The translations under genes and the position numbers were made by a program. Below are positions 24,919-35,417 of a stretch of 64,000 nt of DNA, in pieces (within the stretch, counting starts at the first letter, position 1; every line of letters starts with the position of its first letter). The notes under the pieces were generated by a model. The model was not told the DNA's origin, did no database searches, and was given only the letters and a program-made list of their open reading frames with translations. The DNA comes from Dipteris shenzhenensis (Eukaryota > Polypodiophyta > Polypodiopsida > Gleicheniales), in the NCBI GenBank assembly GCA_047967505.1, contig CM106539.1. The stretch is one strand, 5' to 3'.

Positions 24919-25408
24919 GTTGAGCCCACTCTCAGGTTGCGAGGCCCGTTTGAAGCCCCAGATGATTCCAAATGGCTCTGGGCCAAACAGAGGGGCCAAA
25001 CAGAGACTGTAGGTTAGTTTCTCTATTCTGCGCCATGGTTCTATCGTATGGTTGGTGGCCTATTTTGGGACCGACCTCCAATCATGGCCGTTTTGGGCAG
25101 ATTGGGTCGGTCACCCAATTGGGTCTAACCGACTACGACTGATGGCTATATAAGAGCAAGGTCGTGAAGCCCATTATCATCACTAGCTATAGCAACCCTG
25201 ATTCCTTAGCATCCAGCCTTCGTCCTCTACTGTTTCCAGCACGCCATTGAAGCTTCTCACGCAGGAGCACACGACTAGGAGGCAGCACCATCTATTGTAT
25301 TAGTTTTATAGTAATCAAAATTTTGATTCTCCATACTATCTACTTTTCTTCTCTTGCATACGAGATCCTGTTATCTGTTGAGCACAGAGGTTGTATTGTT
25401 TTCTTACA
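24919..25408 (+). repeat. Truncated copia LTR (3' end complete)
   Basis: The sequence from GCCCACTCTC to TTTTCTTACA matches, in the opposite orientation, the LTR at 34,416-34,870. Shared landmarks are GGCTATATAAGAGC (25,144-25,157, probable TATA box), TTCCAGCACGCCAT and GAGATC.TGTTATCTGTTGAGCACAGA. The first roughly 240 bp of the LTR are missing. Confidence 0.88.
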
Positions 25409-27610
25409 GAAAACACCTGCAGGCCAAGCCTTGTAGAAACATTCCCTTCGTGCGATGGTAGCTTGAGAACCTAGAGAGCCTCGCTCCCAAATGGCGCAAA
25501 GCGTGAAGATGAAGTCCTGCTAGATGGCTACCAATGTGGTTGATGGTGGAACATGGTGTTGGCCCATAACCCAGCTGCAGTGAGTAGCCCAGATGTTCCA
25601 TGCCGTAATGCTAGCTACTGTCTTCCACACACTGTCCTTCAATGAAGAGGGAGGTCGATGACTAGTGCGAGGGGTTGCCTCATGAAACTCAATGCTGTGA
25701 ATGCACATGCCCTGTATCTTGTATGCTGGAGAGACCACGTCAATGGGAAAGGCATGGCCACCCTTTGACAACCAAGCACGAATGCCCCATGTGAAGTCCC
25801 TTTGTGTGCCCTGAAGCCTCACACAATCCAAAGTGCTCCTTGCCATATCCTCTGTGCTGTTGGGCAGCTCCAAAGGCAGTGGGGGATCATCTCCAAAGTC
25901 CCAATTTTGCATCTATGGTAGCTGCTCTCCACTCGCATCTGCTCGAACCAAGGGCCAATAGGAAGACCTCCATGCACTACTTCCGCGATGGTCGGAGACT
26001 AGACCAAAGGCATGTCCAAAACCTAGATCTCACCTCTTGAGGTACCTATTGCGCTACCCAATGCCTCTCTCTCAATGGAGTCCAGGTTAGCACCTCCAAC
26101 TACAAGAGGCATCCTATGCATGTAGTATAAGAGAAGAAGGGCACCTCCTCCACTCTCTCTGAGTGGCCTACTGTAGATGGCCAGAACCACTCGTTTGGGT
26201 CCTATTGTACCTCACTGAGGGGATAACCCTCCAATAACCATAAGTGCTAGTGAGCTGCATCTAGATCTGAGATTCAAGAGGGGTCAATTGCCTAGATGGC
26301 CCACTACTCTGACCCTCTGCCACCCTAATTGATCCGAGGCTCCATCCATCTCCGGATTTCCATCTTTCAAAGACTGCATGAGTCCACCTGGACCCACAAT
26401 GTAGAACTAGGCTCGCCTAAGAATGGGAGGGAGGGGGCATAGCTGAATTCGAAGAGGTACCCCTGTCCCTGAGAACTAGCCCAACCATTGTGCTAGTGTG
26501 AAACTCTAAAGGCCTGCCCACCAAGACTCTGGGATAGCTGCCTCAATCTCTGCCATCCTTGGGCCCATGTCCCAAAGATGTGAGAGGGTCTCTAATCATC
26601 CCTCTGTGTCAACGAGAGTCTCACCCACATCCTAAAAGATCAATCTAGGTTGCTGCCCCACTGTGCCCAACCAATGTGAAGCCTTTGTACTAGCATGCGA
26701 CCATCTTGATCTCGGACCTTCGGGTGCCAAATCAGAGGATGTCATGCAAAATCCTAAGAAAATTGAGGACTAACCCATAGATAAGACCCCCTGCCAATGG
26801 CCTGTCAAACTCTGAAGAGACTCTGCATCAAGGGAGAGACCTTCCCTGTAAGGGGGGCCTCCAAGAAGAGCCATTTGTGTGACTATTGCCACTGACCACC
26901 CATGTGGGGGGTGTTTCAAAGTAGACCACATTGCGGAAGAAGCTTCTAGGGCTCTATACATAGAGTGAGGCCCCTCACTACCAACTTGCCTAATAAGGCT
27001 CTGCTCTACATCTCCAGATCAATGATGCCCAATCCTCCTTAGGCCTGGGGCAGCATCACTGTCTGCCAAGCTACCCTGGCTCGAGTGTTACATGTGCCAT
27101 CCGATCCTCCCCAGAGGAAATTGCACACCAAGTGCCTCAGTTGTCCGATGCATCCCCTGTGAAAACACCAGCATGAGGCTATGTACCAGGTGGTAGCAAG
27201 GAGGACCTAGTTAGCCACCAAGGCCCTTCCTGCAAGAGAGAGTTTGGCCGAGCTCTAGTACAAAAGCTTGCACCGAACACTCTTTAGGACCAGGGAGATC
27301 TGTAGCTCTATTGAAATATCAATGCCAACTTGGCAGCTAAGGTATCTCACTGTCTGTCCTCTCAGAATCCACTGGAAGCCTAGTGCTGGAGCCCCAATCT
27401 TCGATCTCCAAAAGCTCCTGCTCTTGTCGAATCAGGAGCCTCATCCCCATGAGTCCCGTCACCACAACTGAGACCTCAAAAGATACCCTAGAGCCTCAGG
27501 CACAAAGAGGAATAAGAAAGAGGCAAGGGGGCATCCCACGGGGGATTCACTAGTAGTAATAAGGAGACGTCATCTGTGTGCAATAAATATATGAAAATTC
27601 CCATTATCTA
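25409..27610 (-). mobile_element. Plant LINE 3' part (RT end and C-terminal domain)
   Basis: On the minus strand HTDDVSLL at about 27,570 fits the (F/Y)ADD box of LINE RT. Further down, LSLAGRALVAN, LLATTWYIASCW and LRHLVCNFLWGGSDG (about 27,230-27,085), then RARVAWQTV, GGLGIIDLE and, near the 3' end, SITAWNIWATHCSWVMG occur. These are the segments between RT and the zf-RVT region of plant L1-type elements. Several stops and frame changes make it a pseudogene. No poly-A tail or target duplication is obvious; it abuts the copia LTR on its 3' side. Confidence 0.82.
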
Positions 27611-27789
27611 CCCCCTATTTATGGGACCTTACCTTATAAAATGTACCTTCCTTCCCTTAGATAACCCCCCTCCCTTACAATCAGGTGGTACCATACGATA
27701 AACCCTAGTGGACCCCCCAAGGGGCATCCCTACCAAACCGAGCAGGAAAGCAGAAAGGCCTCCCCCATGTAGCCACCAATAAGTATCTA

Positions 27790-28505
27790 GATTGAACTTT
27801 TGTCTGGCTACCCCCAAGGGAATGGTCAAGACCGAATCCACTAACAAAATATTATGCATTATCCTTACCAAAGTAGTAGAACCAAAGCGTTTTGATTGGG
27901 CATAGAAACTAAATGCAGCCTTATGGGCATACCAAACCACACTCAAGGTTAGTATAGGGAATACACCTTTTCAATTGGTGTACAGACTTGAAGTAGTGGT
28001 CTCATTGAAATTTGTAATACCAAGCCTATGCATAGCAGTACAAGAATGCATGGGAGATCATGCATCCCTGAAAGAAAGACTCTATCAAGTGGAGAAGCAT
28101 GCAGAGACTAGATTAGTCACCTACTACAACATGACAATAGAAAAACACATAAGAAAGGCAAGGTTTGACAAAAACCTTAAAGCCAGAGACATCAAGGAAG
28201 GTGACCTGGTTTTTCTATACAATGCCAAAGTCCATAAGGTCAAACTCAAATATCTAGGTCAAGGACCTTATAGAGTTCAAAAAATCAATCCCATCAGAGC
28301 TGTGCTACTAGAAACATTGGATGGAGTCCAAGTCAACACAACCATAAATGGAAGCCAATTGAAGCACTACTACATCAACACGCAAGCCATCCCTGACAGT
28401 ATTGAAAATTTGGGAACCCCAAGTCTTCAATCAATAGTTAACACTAGATTGTTACATGTGTACTCACTAGCATATGCACATTTTTGCACATATAGTTTGC
28501 ACTAG
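27790..28505 (+). pseudogene. Integrase, second half and C-terminus, of the second gypsy element
   Basis: Homology resumes near 27,805 (PKGMVKTESTNKIL, a decayed PQGNGQAE) with ALWAYQTTLK, SIGNTPFQLVYRLE and then a 176-codon frame from 27,975. That frame has RKARFDKNLKARDIKEGDLV and LGQGPYRVQKI, the C-terminal DNA-binding end of plant gypsy integrases (usual form GDLVL..., GPYxV). Confidence 0.9.
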
Positions 28506-28553
28506 ATTGTTACATGCACACTCACTGACATATGCACATTTTTGCACATATAG
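28444..28553. repeat. Two-copy tandem repeat after gypsy integrase
   Basis: ACTAGATTGTTACATG...TATGCACATTTTTGCACATATAG occurs twice in tandem, period about 56 bp, with few differences. Confidence 0.88.
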
Positions 28554-29218
28554 ATAGAACTAATCAATTTCCATCTAGGGATGATCGAGTCTTAGTTGCC
28601 CTATGAAATCCCAAAAATAAGCATATAGTTAGTCCCTACCTAGTCTACAAATCATGTGCACTCACACAATTTTGCATAGGCACATAATAGATTGCATCAA
28701 TAATGTATCACACACTTTCATTTCATACTCTCAAAGCATGCAATGAATTCACAAGCAGGACAAGAAGCTATGCCAAATCTCAAGATGATTCGACAGAAGT
28801 CTACAACCTCAGCAACAACAAGACCACTGCCAAATAGCACGGCCGTCTCCGAAATGCACAAATATCACACTTGCATACAAACTAATCTACAAGTTCAATG
28901 ATCCAGGTGTTCCAATATGAATGCAATATAGCAAGAAATGCTACCTCAGCACAACGAGGCCCCCGCCAAACCTCTTTCCAAGAAGATTTGACGACAAATT
29001 CTATAGCCTTAGCAACGAGATCCCCTCCAAAATTCACAAATGTCTACCTCTTCTCAAGTGGATATAAGCTTCCTGGCTATAGACCAAAAATTGTATGGTG
29101 CAAAGGTATTACAGCAGGAGCGATTGGCATGCCACAAGTCAATAGCCACTGGGTTATGCACATGGCATCCCAACTATGAAATCAAAATAAGCCATAACTC
29201 GAGGACGGGTAATTAAAT

Positions 29219-29260
29219 GGATCTGGGGGTATGTTGTCTCTGTGCCAACATGGACTTAGG
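29219..29260 (+). other. Candidate polypurine tract and 3' LTR start of the second gypsy element
   Basis: GGATCTGGGGGTA is followed at 29,232 by TGTTGTCTCTGTGCC, the arrangement expected at an internal-3' LTR junction of gypsy elements. I could not find a matching 5' LTR upstream of 12.7 kb, so the LTR is inferred from position and sequence type only. Confidence 0.55.
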
Positions 29261-29348
29261 TAGCATAGAATGTGTGTGTAGAGTAGAGGCAAAGCTTCGC
29301 TTGTACTTGCATAAGACTAGGAATAATCTCCCTTAGGAATCCTCAACA

Positions 29349-29580
29349 TGCATCTTGAACATGGAAAGTCCTACATGCAACTCCTACATGCATGTTCTGC
29401 ATGCAAGTTCTACATACGATTCCTACATGCAGTTTGTACATGCAACTCCTACATGAATGTTCTACATGCAACAAGCAAGTCCTACATAGAACTCCTACAT
29501 GCATGTTCTACATGCAACTCGTACATCCAACATGCAACTTATATATGCGCATCCTAGATGCAAGTTCTACATGTAGAGAG
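29349..29580. repeat. CTACATGCAA minisatellite
   Basis: Degenerate 14-16 bp units of the type TCCTACATGCAACTC and TTCTACATGCAAG repeat about fourteen times. Cys/Tyr/Met-rich open frames over it are artefacts. It lies just inside the candidate gypsy 3' LTR. Confidence 0.9.
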
Positions 29581-29756
29581 AGAATGTCTTGCAATTCTAA
29601 CATGTAGAGAGAGAAGCTCTCCAACTTGTATAGATACCCCATAATGGAATGAGGACCACACTCTTTGGGGCATTTTGTTGAGTTATACTTTGGTATTCCA
29701 AGAATTGTTTCGAAGTGTCCATGCTTCCTTGCACTCCATGTCCAAAAGCATGTCCT

Positions 29757-30215
29757 AACCTTGCCTCCTACTCCCTCTCCTCCAACCTTGCAACCCCTCC
29801 TCCTCCCTCTTCTCTTCCCTTCTCCTCCCTCTCCTCGTCCCTCCTCCTCCCTTCTTCTCCTCCCTTCTCCTTCCTTCTCCTCCCTTCTCCTCCCTTCTCC
29901 TCCCTCTCCTCCTCCATGCTCTTACACCTTCTTCCTCTCCCACTCCTATGCTCCCCCTAAACCCTTCTCCCATGGAGTAGTCCATCAACCCTTGACATCC
30001 ATGATCTATGATGGAGATGAGTTCTCTGCCTTGTACTTTACTCTGAACCTTAAATCCTCCTTCTAACCCTTAAACTCCTTCTAAACCTTGGAACTCCTTC
30101 TGAACCATGAATCTCTTCTAAAGCCTGGACCTTGTCTGAAATCTTGGAATCCCTTTTGAACCTTGAACCTCCCTCTAACCCTTAAAACTCCTCGTAACCC
30201 TTTCAACCCCTAATG
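29757..30215. repeat. CT-rich tract and degenerate CCTT repeat
   Basis: 29,757-29,930 is an almost pure CTCCTCCCTTCT-type pyrimidine tract. 30,041-30,215 repeats AACC(C/T)T(T/G)AA(A)CTCCTTCT with variation. No gene. Confidence 0.85.
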
Positions 30216-30450
30216 AAGGTGAAATTACCCCAACCATGATGATGATGCACGTTCCTTTCACACATGCATGCACTATGTTTTCTTACCACACTTAAGCCTA
30301 TATCTCGCACTGGAATATGGCCGGAGGTCCTAAGCTACACTTCTACTACAACCAACAACACCAATATATCTGTAGGTGACAAGAAGTCTCGAAACCCTAC
30401 ATACCTAGAACACCCTACTCTTCCTACGAAAGCCATGGGAAAGAAGCAAC

Positions 30451-30452
<2 letters not shown>

Positions 30453-30499
<47 letters not shown>
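30453..30499. repeat. (TG)n microsatellite
   Basis: Uninterrupted TG dinucleotides for about 47 bp. Confidence 0.97.
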
Positions 30500-30501
<2 letters not shown>

Positions 30502-30848
30502 GGAGGGCTCAAAGGAATATTGCTAAACTCTCATTCCAAAATGGCATCCTACCATAGTAGCTACACACTACCCAATTATAGAAAGGCTCCATAAGTAGAA
30601 TTCCATCCTTGCTACTCATGTTATCATCTCGCTCTTCCTGTAAGTCCTTGTTAGAGGCATCATGCTTATCATGCATCGAAAGGGTCCTCCTTTGACTCAT
30701 CCGAATTGCAACCCATACCATGGCTTTCTATGTCTTCCTACCATTTTTGACATAAAAGGTATGTATTTAGAAGTTATCCTATAATATGTATGCTTAAATA
30801 AAATTTTGAGTTTAAGGTTCATGATCTATATGATATTTTTTAGATCTC

Positions 30849-31026
30849 CTATGTTCCCCTTCCCTTCCTACTCTCTCTCCCTCTCCCTTCCTTCCTCCTC
30901 TCGTCTCCCTCTCCCATCCGCTCCCTCTCCCCTCTCGAGTCTCCCTTTCGCTCCCATCCCTCTCCCTCCTTTCCTCCTATTGTCTCCACTCCCTTCCCTC
31001 CCGGGTCTGCACCCTCTCCCCTACCC

Positions 31027-31068
<42 letters not shown>
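30849..31068. repeat. CT-rich tract ending in a (TC)n microsatellite
   Basis: A pyrimidine-rich tract with CCTCTCCC units ends with a pure TC run at about 31,030-31,067. The open frames across it (Ser/Leu/Pro or Arg/Glu only) are not genes. Confidence 0.92.
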
Positions 31069-31070
<2 letters not shown>

Positions 31071-31199
31071 CGGGGTGCAATGTAGGTGAGGTGATGATGG
31101 GGCATGTGATGGCCTTGGTGCCACCCTTAAAGGGGATTAGCCCCCAAACCCAACATGTTGTGCATGCAAACAGGTAGGGGAGGGGGCTAATGCCCCCCC

Positions 31200-31880
31200 T
31201 TATGCCCTTGGCCCAAAGTCCCCCCTTTAAATTAACGTTAAATTAATTTAAAAATTAAATAATTAAATTAAACTCAAGTAAAAATTTTATTTAATTAAAT
31301 GATTAATTATAAATAATTAGAAGTTTAGTTAACTTAATTATATAAATTTTTATTAATTTAAAATAAAAATTAATGAAATAATTAAATTAGAATTAATTAA
31401 ATCAATTAGATTTTCATAAAAATTAACTAATTTAGCTTTTTTAAATTGAATAATTTTTTAAATTTTTACTTTTAAATAGTTTTCTCTAAATATCAATTAA
31501 CTTTAATTTGTTTTAATTTAAAAATCTATAGTTTTAAAATATATAAATGTTAAAAGATAAAAATCAAATAAAATTGGTTAATTAATTTTATTTTAAGATT
31601 GATTAATTTTAAAGTGTTTAAATTAAAAGATTAAAAGAAATATTTTAAAGAAATTAAATGATAAAAAATGAAATTGTATTATAAAAATAATGACTTAAAA
31701 TTTATTTAGAATTAAAATGTAATCAATTAATTTTATTTTTAAATTAATTAAATTTAAATTTATTTATTAAAATATAAATTAATTTAAATGTACGTTTATT
31801 TTTAACATAATGTAATTAAATTTTATAATATTTGAGTTGAAAAACTAATTTAACATTTTTATTTGTTTAATTGTAGAGAA
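31200..31880 (+). other. Very AT-rich block ending in a splice-acceptor-like site
   Basis: About 680 bp made almost entirely of AATTAA, TTTAAA and ATTTAAT units, with composition unlike either flank. It ends TTTGTTTAATTGTAG, followed six bases later by the ATG at 31,883. It could be a 5' UTR intron of the decayed gene that follows, or simply AT-rich repeat sequence. Confidence 0.55.
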
Positions 31881-31882
31881 TC

Positions 31883-33266
31883 ATGGCTCCAAAAGTTGCT
31901 TCCAAGGCTCCCAAGATTACTGAGAAATTCCTTGAACATGGTTGGTATTTGCTAGAGTGGAATTCGAAGTGTTTCTTGGTGATCACTAACAAGGATGTGC
32001 CAAGCTCCAATTACAAGCAAGAGGCCATAAGAAATAGTAGAGTAGTTTCAACGATAAATATTAAAGACAATAGTTGGATTCAAGTTGCATGCTGAAGTAT
32101 GAATGAAGATGTGGTATGTAAGTTATGGGCAATGGACAATAATTACATGATAAAGCCTATACCTAATTCACTGCAAGGATCTACAGAACTACTTGATGCC
32201 TTGAGGTTACTCAAGATAAATTGGGATGCTTTGCAGAGTGTTGTTGTACCTGTAGTAAGTGTGCCAATAGTAGTACCAATAGTAAGTGTGCCACTTACTA
32301 GTAGCAAGGAGGTAGCAAGCGTGCCACCAATAGCATCTCATTCTAAGGTTGTACCCCCCCACAACATCCGTGGGGTTAAGTACTCATACGTCATCTCCAA
32401 CTAAAACTACAAGAAAGCAAGTGACTCGTCCAGGATCAACTTCTACAACTATCTCGAGAAAGAGAACAAAAATAACTCCGGCTCCATGAGCAGACCGAGT
32501 GAGTGCAGGTTATTTAGCACCAGGCGAGCAGTTGGATAGTGATAATGAGGATATAAAAGAGGAAGAAGTACATTTGCTAATTTTTCTGTAAGCATGAAAA
32601 AATTTACGTCATCCTAAAGACGAGGGATATATTTGGGGATTTGTACAATTCCTCATTCTCATTGAACAAGCTTCCTTGTTCACAAATCAACGAAAGTTGG
32701 ATGTGTGTTTTGCACGCAAGTTGTATGAAGAGACCACGAATGCTAAAATGCCATTTGCAGGCAATGTTACTCTCCATCCAATGAAGTTTGTGAGACTTCT
32801 AGAAGATGATCCTCAGTTGAAGAAAGGCACACTTCAAAAGCGCAGAGATTAGCTGATTAGATACGAGAATGACACCGAGAAGAAATATATGCTCGCAAAG
32901 AACAAGTTCTTTGATAGATGCAGGTTTGAATCCATTGATGGGCAACACTTTTGCAAAGCTTGTAGCATAGCTCTTGAAGAGGGATGAAAAGGAAACTTGA
33001 ATCACGCTGAGTATGTGCAAAAGTTTCAATAGGTCATTTGTCACGTATGCTTATTTAACGATGACTTGAAATATATTCTTGAACCCGAATGGTTGAATAT
33101 GGTTCCGTTGACTAGGAGGAAAAACTCAACTCTTTCTAAGATCCTAACAAAGGCAAGGGAGTTATGGATCGGATGTGGCTTGCCACAAATAGTAAAGGAA
33201 AGAGAAAGGGAAGGAGACATACTATTGAATACACTAGGAAGTGGACTTACTTTTACAAATGCTTGA
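31883..33266 (+). pseudogene. Unrecognised decayed coding region
   Basis: The frames 31,883-32,095 (MAPKVASKAPKITEKFLEHG...) and 32,099-32,404 are nearly continuous. After them, reading through stops gives coherent sequence: KMPFAGNVTLHPMKFVRLLE, two Cys pairs (FCKAC, CHVC) near 32,955-33,045 and WLNMVPLTRRKN to 33,266. Clean lysine-, leucine- and acidic-rich coding texture over about 1.3 kb with at least five stops suggests a dead gene, perhaps from a DNA transposon. I do not recognise the family. The paired CxxC motifs could form a zinc-binding site. Confidence 0.45.
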
Positions 33267-33999
33267 AGGGCTAGTGAATGATATGCAATCAGGTGTTCCA
33301 AGATAGAAAGTTAAATTTACTTCCATAGTGTTTTGTGAGAAGTCAATCTTTCATGTTTCATGAGGAGTCAATCTTTTAGCTTATCTTGGATGTTTGTAAA
33401 GCATAAGAAGTAGGGAAGATATCCTAAAAGACAACAGAGCATGTGACAGAAAAAAAAAGAAACAATAAAGAAATTATGTATTGTTTGGTGAAGACCATTA
33501 TGGTTCGTTCTAGATGAAATAACGAAGGATGAATGCCAACATTTGCTTGATGGTGATTGCTTCTTTGGAAAGAAGAACAAGCATAGTCAATTGGATGAAG
33601 AGGTCACCACAATGGTCAAAAGTGAACCCTCAAGGTCAAGAAAGTAGAGCACATGGGATACTAAGCAAAGAGGCTAAGCTTAAAAGCTTGAAGATTGGGG
33701 AGGATCCTATACCAGGTGAGAATCCTAATCTCCAAAGCACATAGGTGAGGATCCTAATCCTCTAGAGCACCTAAGGTAGCCTATTAGTTAGGACCCTTGT
33801 AGTCAAGGGTGTATGCTTGGTACTAAGGAGGAAGAGATTTAAAATATTTAATGTAAAAGAAAAATCGAAATAAAATAATATATTTTGTATTAGTCAGGAC
33901 CTTGGTAAACAAGGACCCTTTCTTTGATCTTCAATGAAAAGGAAATTTTGGAAACAAACAATATATTTTGGCTCCATTATAATCAAGTACATTGTTTTT
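33267..33999. other. No recognisable gene
   Basis: Only short frames and no motif. The phrase GGATCCTA(T/A).(C/A)C recurs at about 33,700-33,760, a minor local repeat. Confidence 0.5.
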
Positions 34000-34415
34000 C
34001 ATTTGTTTTAATGCCTTTACTCTCATTAATGTTATATCCCTTTCTTATTAATTTGACTTTGTACTCAAGGATATATTTCTATAGTAAGAAGATTTATATA
34101 TACAACACCTTTCTAAGAAAATTGGTCATCCATTAAGGGTATATTTCTACACCAAGAAGGTATATATGTATACCACCTTTCTAAGAGAATTGGTCATCTA
34201 TTCTTCAGAAATGAGAGAGAAATGAGAGCAAGTATAATGTTCATGATTTTGACTTTAGCATAATTTAAAATATATGGTTAATCTTTAAAATTTTCATTAG
34301 GAGTGTAGTAATAGCAAGTAGGTGGCATTTTCGCTAAACTTTGGTTTTAACAGTTAGCTTTAAATATTCATGATTTTTGGACTTTTCTTTTGTCCAGTTT
34401 TGAAATTGGACTTTA
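34000..34415 (-). repeat. Dispersed repeat, copy 1 (minus orientation)
   Basis: Read on the minus strand this matches 40,975-41,400 on the plus strand. Shared segments include AAGAAAAGTCCAAAAATC, ACACTCCTAATG, TGACCAATTCTCTT.GAAAGGTGGT and TTGGTGTAGAAATA. Within it, 34,081-34,202 carries a tandem two-copy version of the last part. It is interrupted at 34,416 by a copia LTR. No coding capacity; it is possibly the end of an unrecognised element. Confidence 0.8.
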
Positions 34416-35127
34416 TGTAAGAAAATAATACAACGTCTGTGCTCAACAGATAACATGATCTCGTACGCAAGAGAGAAAACAAGATAGTATGGAGAATAAA
34501 AAATTTGATTACTGTAGAACTGATACAATAGATGGCGCTGCCTCCCAACCATGCGCTCCTGTGAAAGAAGCTTCGATGGCGTGCTGGAAACAATAGAAGA
34601 CGGAGGCTGAATGCTAAGGAATAAGGGTTGCTGTAGCCTGTGATGAAATGGGCTTCACGGGCTTGCTCTTATATAGCCACCAGTCGTAGTTGGTTAGGCT
34701 CAATTGGGTGATTGACCCAGTCCACCCAAAACGGTTGACTGGGGGTTGGTCCCGAAATAGGCCACCGACCATACGATAGAACCGGTGCGCAAAACAGAGC
34801 AACTGACCAAACAGAGCCATCCGAGATCATTTGAGGCTCCAAAGCCGCAACCCGAGAGTGGGCTGCCCCAGGAAATGCTTTGTCTACCCTCAATGCGGTC
34901 AGTCAAGGGATGCCTTCCCACACTTGCATGTAGCCTAGTTAGCAGTGTGTCAACTCTATCTGAAGCTGTCCAGCCATCAGGCCACACATGGCCCCCGTCT
35001 GGTGTCTAAACCAGAACCTACCGAATAACCGAGTTACTCAAATGCCTACTCCTCATATGAGGAGCTTACAAGTAGAGTTAGCTGGTTCCTGTGTAGTTAT
35101 ACGAGAGTAGAGCATTGATATCTAACA
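34416..35127 (-). repeat. Copia 3' LTR, full length (712 bp)
   Basis: On the minus strand it runs TGTTAGATATC...TTTTCTTACA. Its last 450 bp match the truncated LTR at 24,919-25,408, and the shared GGCTATATAAGAGC (34,665-34,678) is a probable TATA box. A polypurine tract precedes it at 35,128-35,140, so it is a 3' LTR with a little internal sequence, not a solo LTR. The flanking five bases (CTTTA at 34,411-34,415) cannot be checked against a 5' side because the rest of the element is missing. Confidence 0.9.
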
Positions 35128-35140
35128 CCCCCTCAATGTC
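35128..35140 (-). promoter_or_regulatory. Polypurine tract before the copia 3' LTR
   Basis: On the minus strand ATTGAGGGGG directly precedes TGTTAGATATC, typical of plant copia plus-strand priming sites. Confidence 0.8.
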
Positions 35141-35417
35141 CACCCGCAAGTGATGATCTCTTGCATTGTCATTGGGGCATAGAATCAATTAAAACACTAT
35201 CTCCCAAGTAGAATTAATTGAGCCAGCTATGGTGACATCCATCGTGAATGTTATGCTGAGATCGAGGTTCCATCGATTCTGTCCGGCAACGACAGATGCA
35301 TCGTTCATCTCTTTGCTGATCTATGTCAGATGGGGCGACCGCGAGGTGTTGCTCATGTCGAAACTTTTGCAACGATTTCTACTACAAACGGAAGATATAG
35401 GATGACAAATTGCTCAC

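Larger units (their letters stand above)
22961..25408 (+). mobile_element. Decayed copia element fragment inside gypsy integrase
   Basis: Coding sequence for the second half of integrase, RT and part of RNase H is followed by a 5'-truncated 3' LTR, all on the plus strand. The RNase H end and the LTR start are missing, joined near 24,900. The LTR is related to the one at 34,416-35,127. The left boundary with gypsy integrase is only approximate (22,960-23,040). Confidence 0.8.
12734..29231 (+). mobile_element. Second Ty3/gypsy retrotransposon, interrupted by nested insertions
   Basis: Plus-strand gypsy domains occur in order: gag-like piece (12,734), protease (13,558), RT (14,990), RNase H (15,700-16,223), integrase (22,237-22,960, then 27,800-28,505) and a candidate polypurine tract at 29,219. 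The RNase H to integrase linker is interrupted by a copia element with its target duplication, and the integrase core by a copia plus LINE block. Removing both restores the canonical gene order. Frameshifts and stops are frequent, so it is inactive. Confidence 0.9.

Noticed and set aside
29348-29607. Met/Cys/Tyr-rich frames
   Set aside because: Products of the CTACATGCAA minisatellite.
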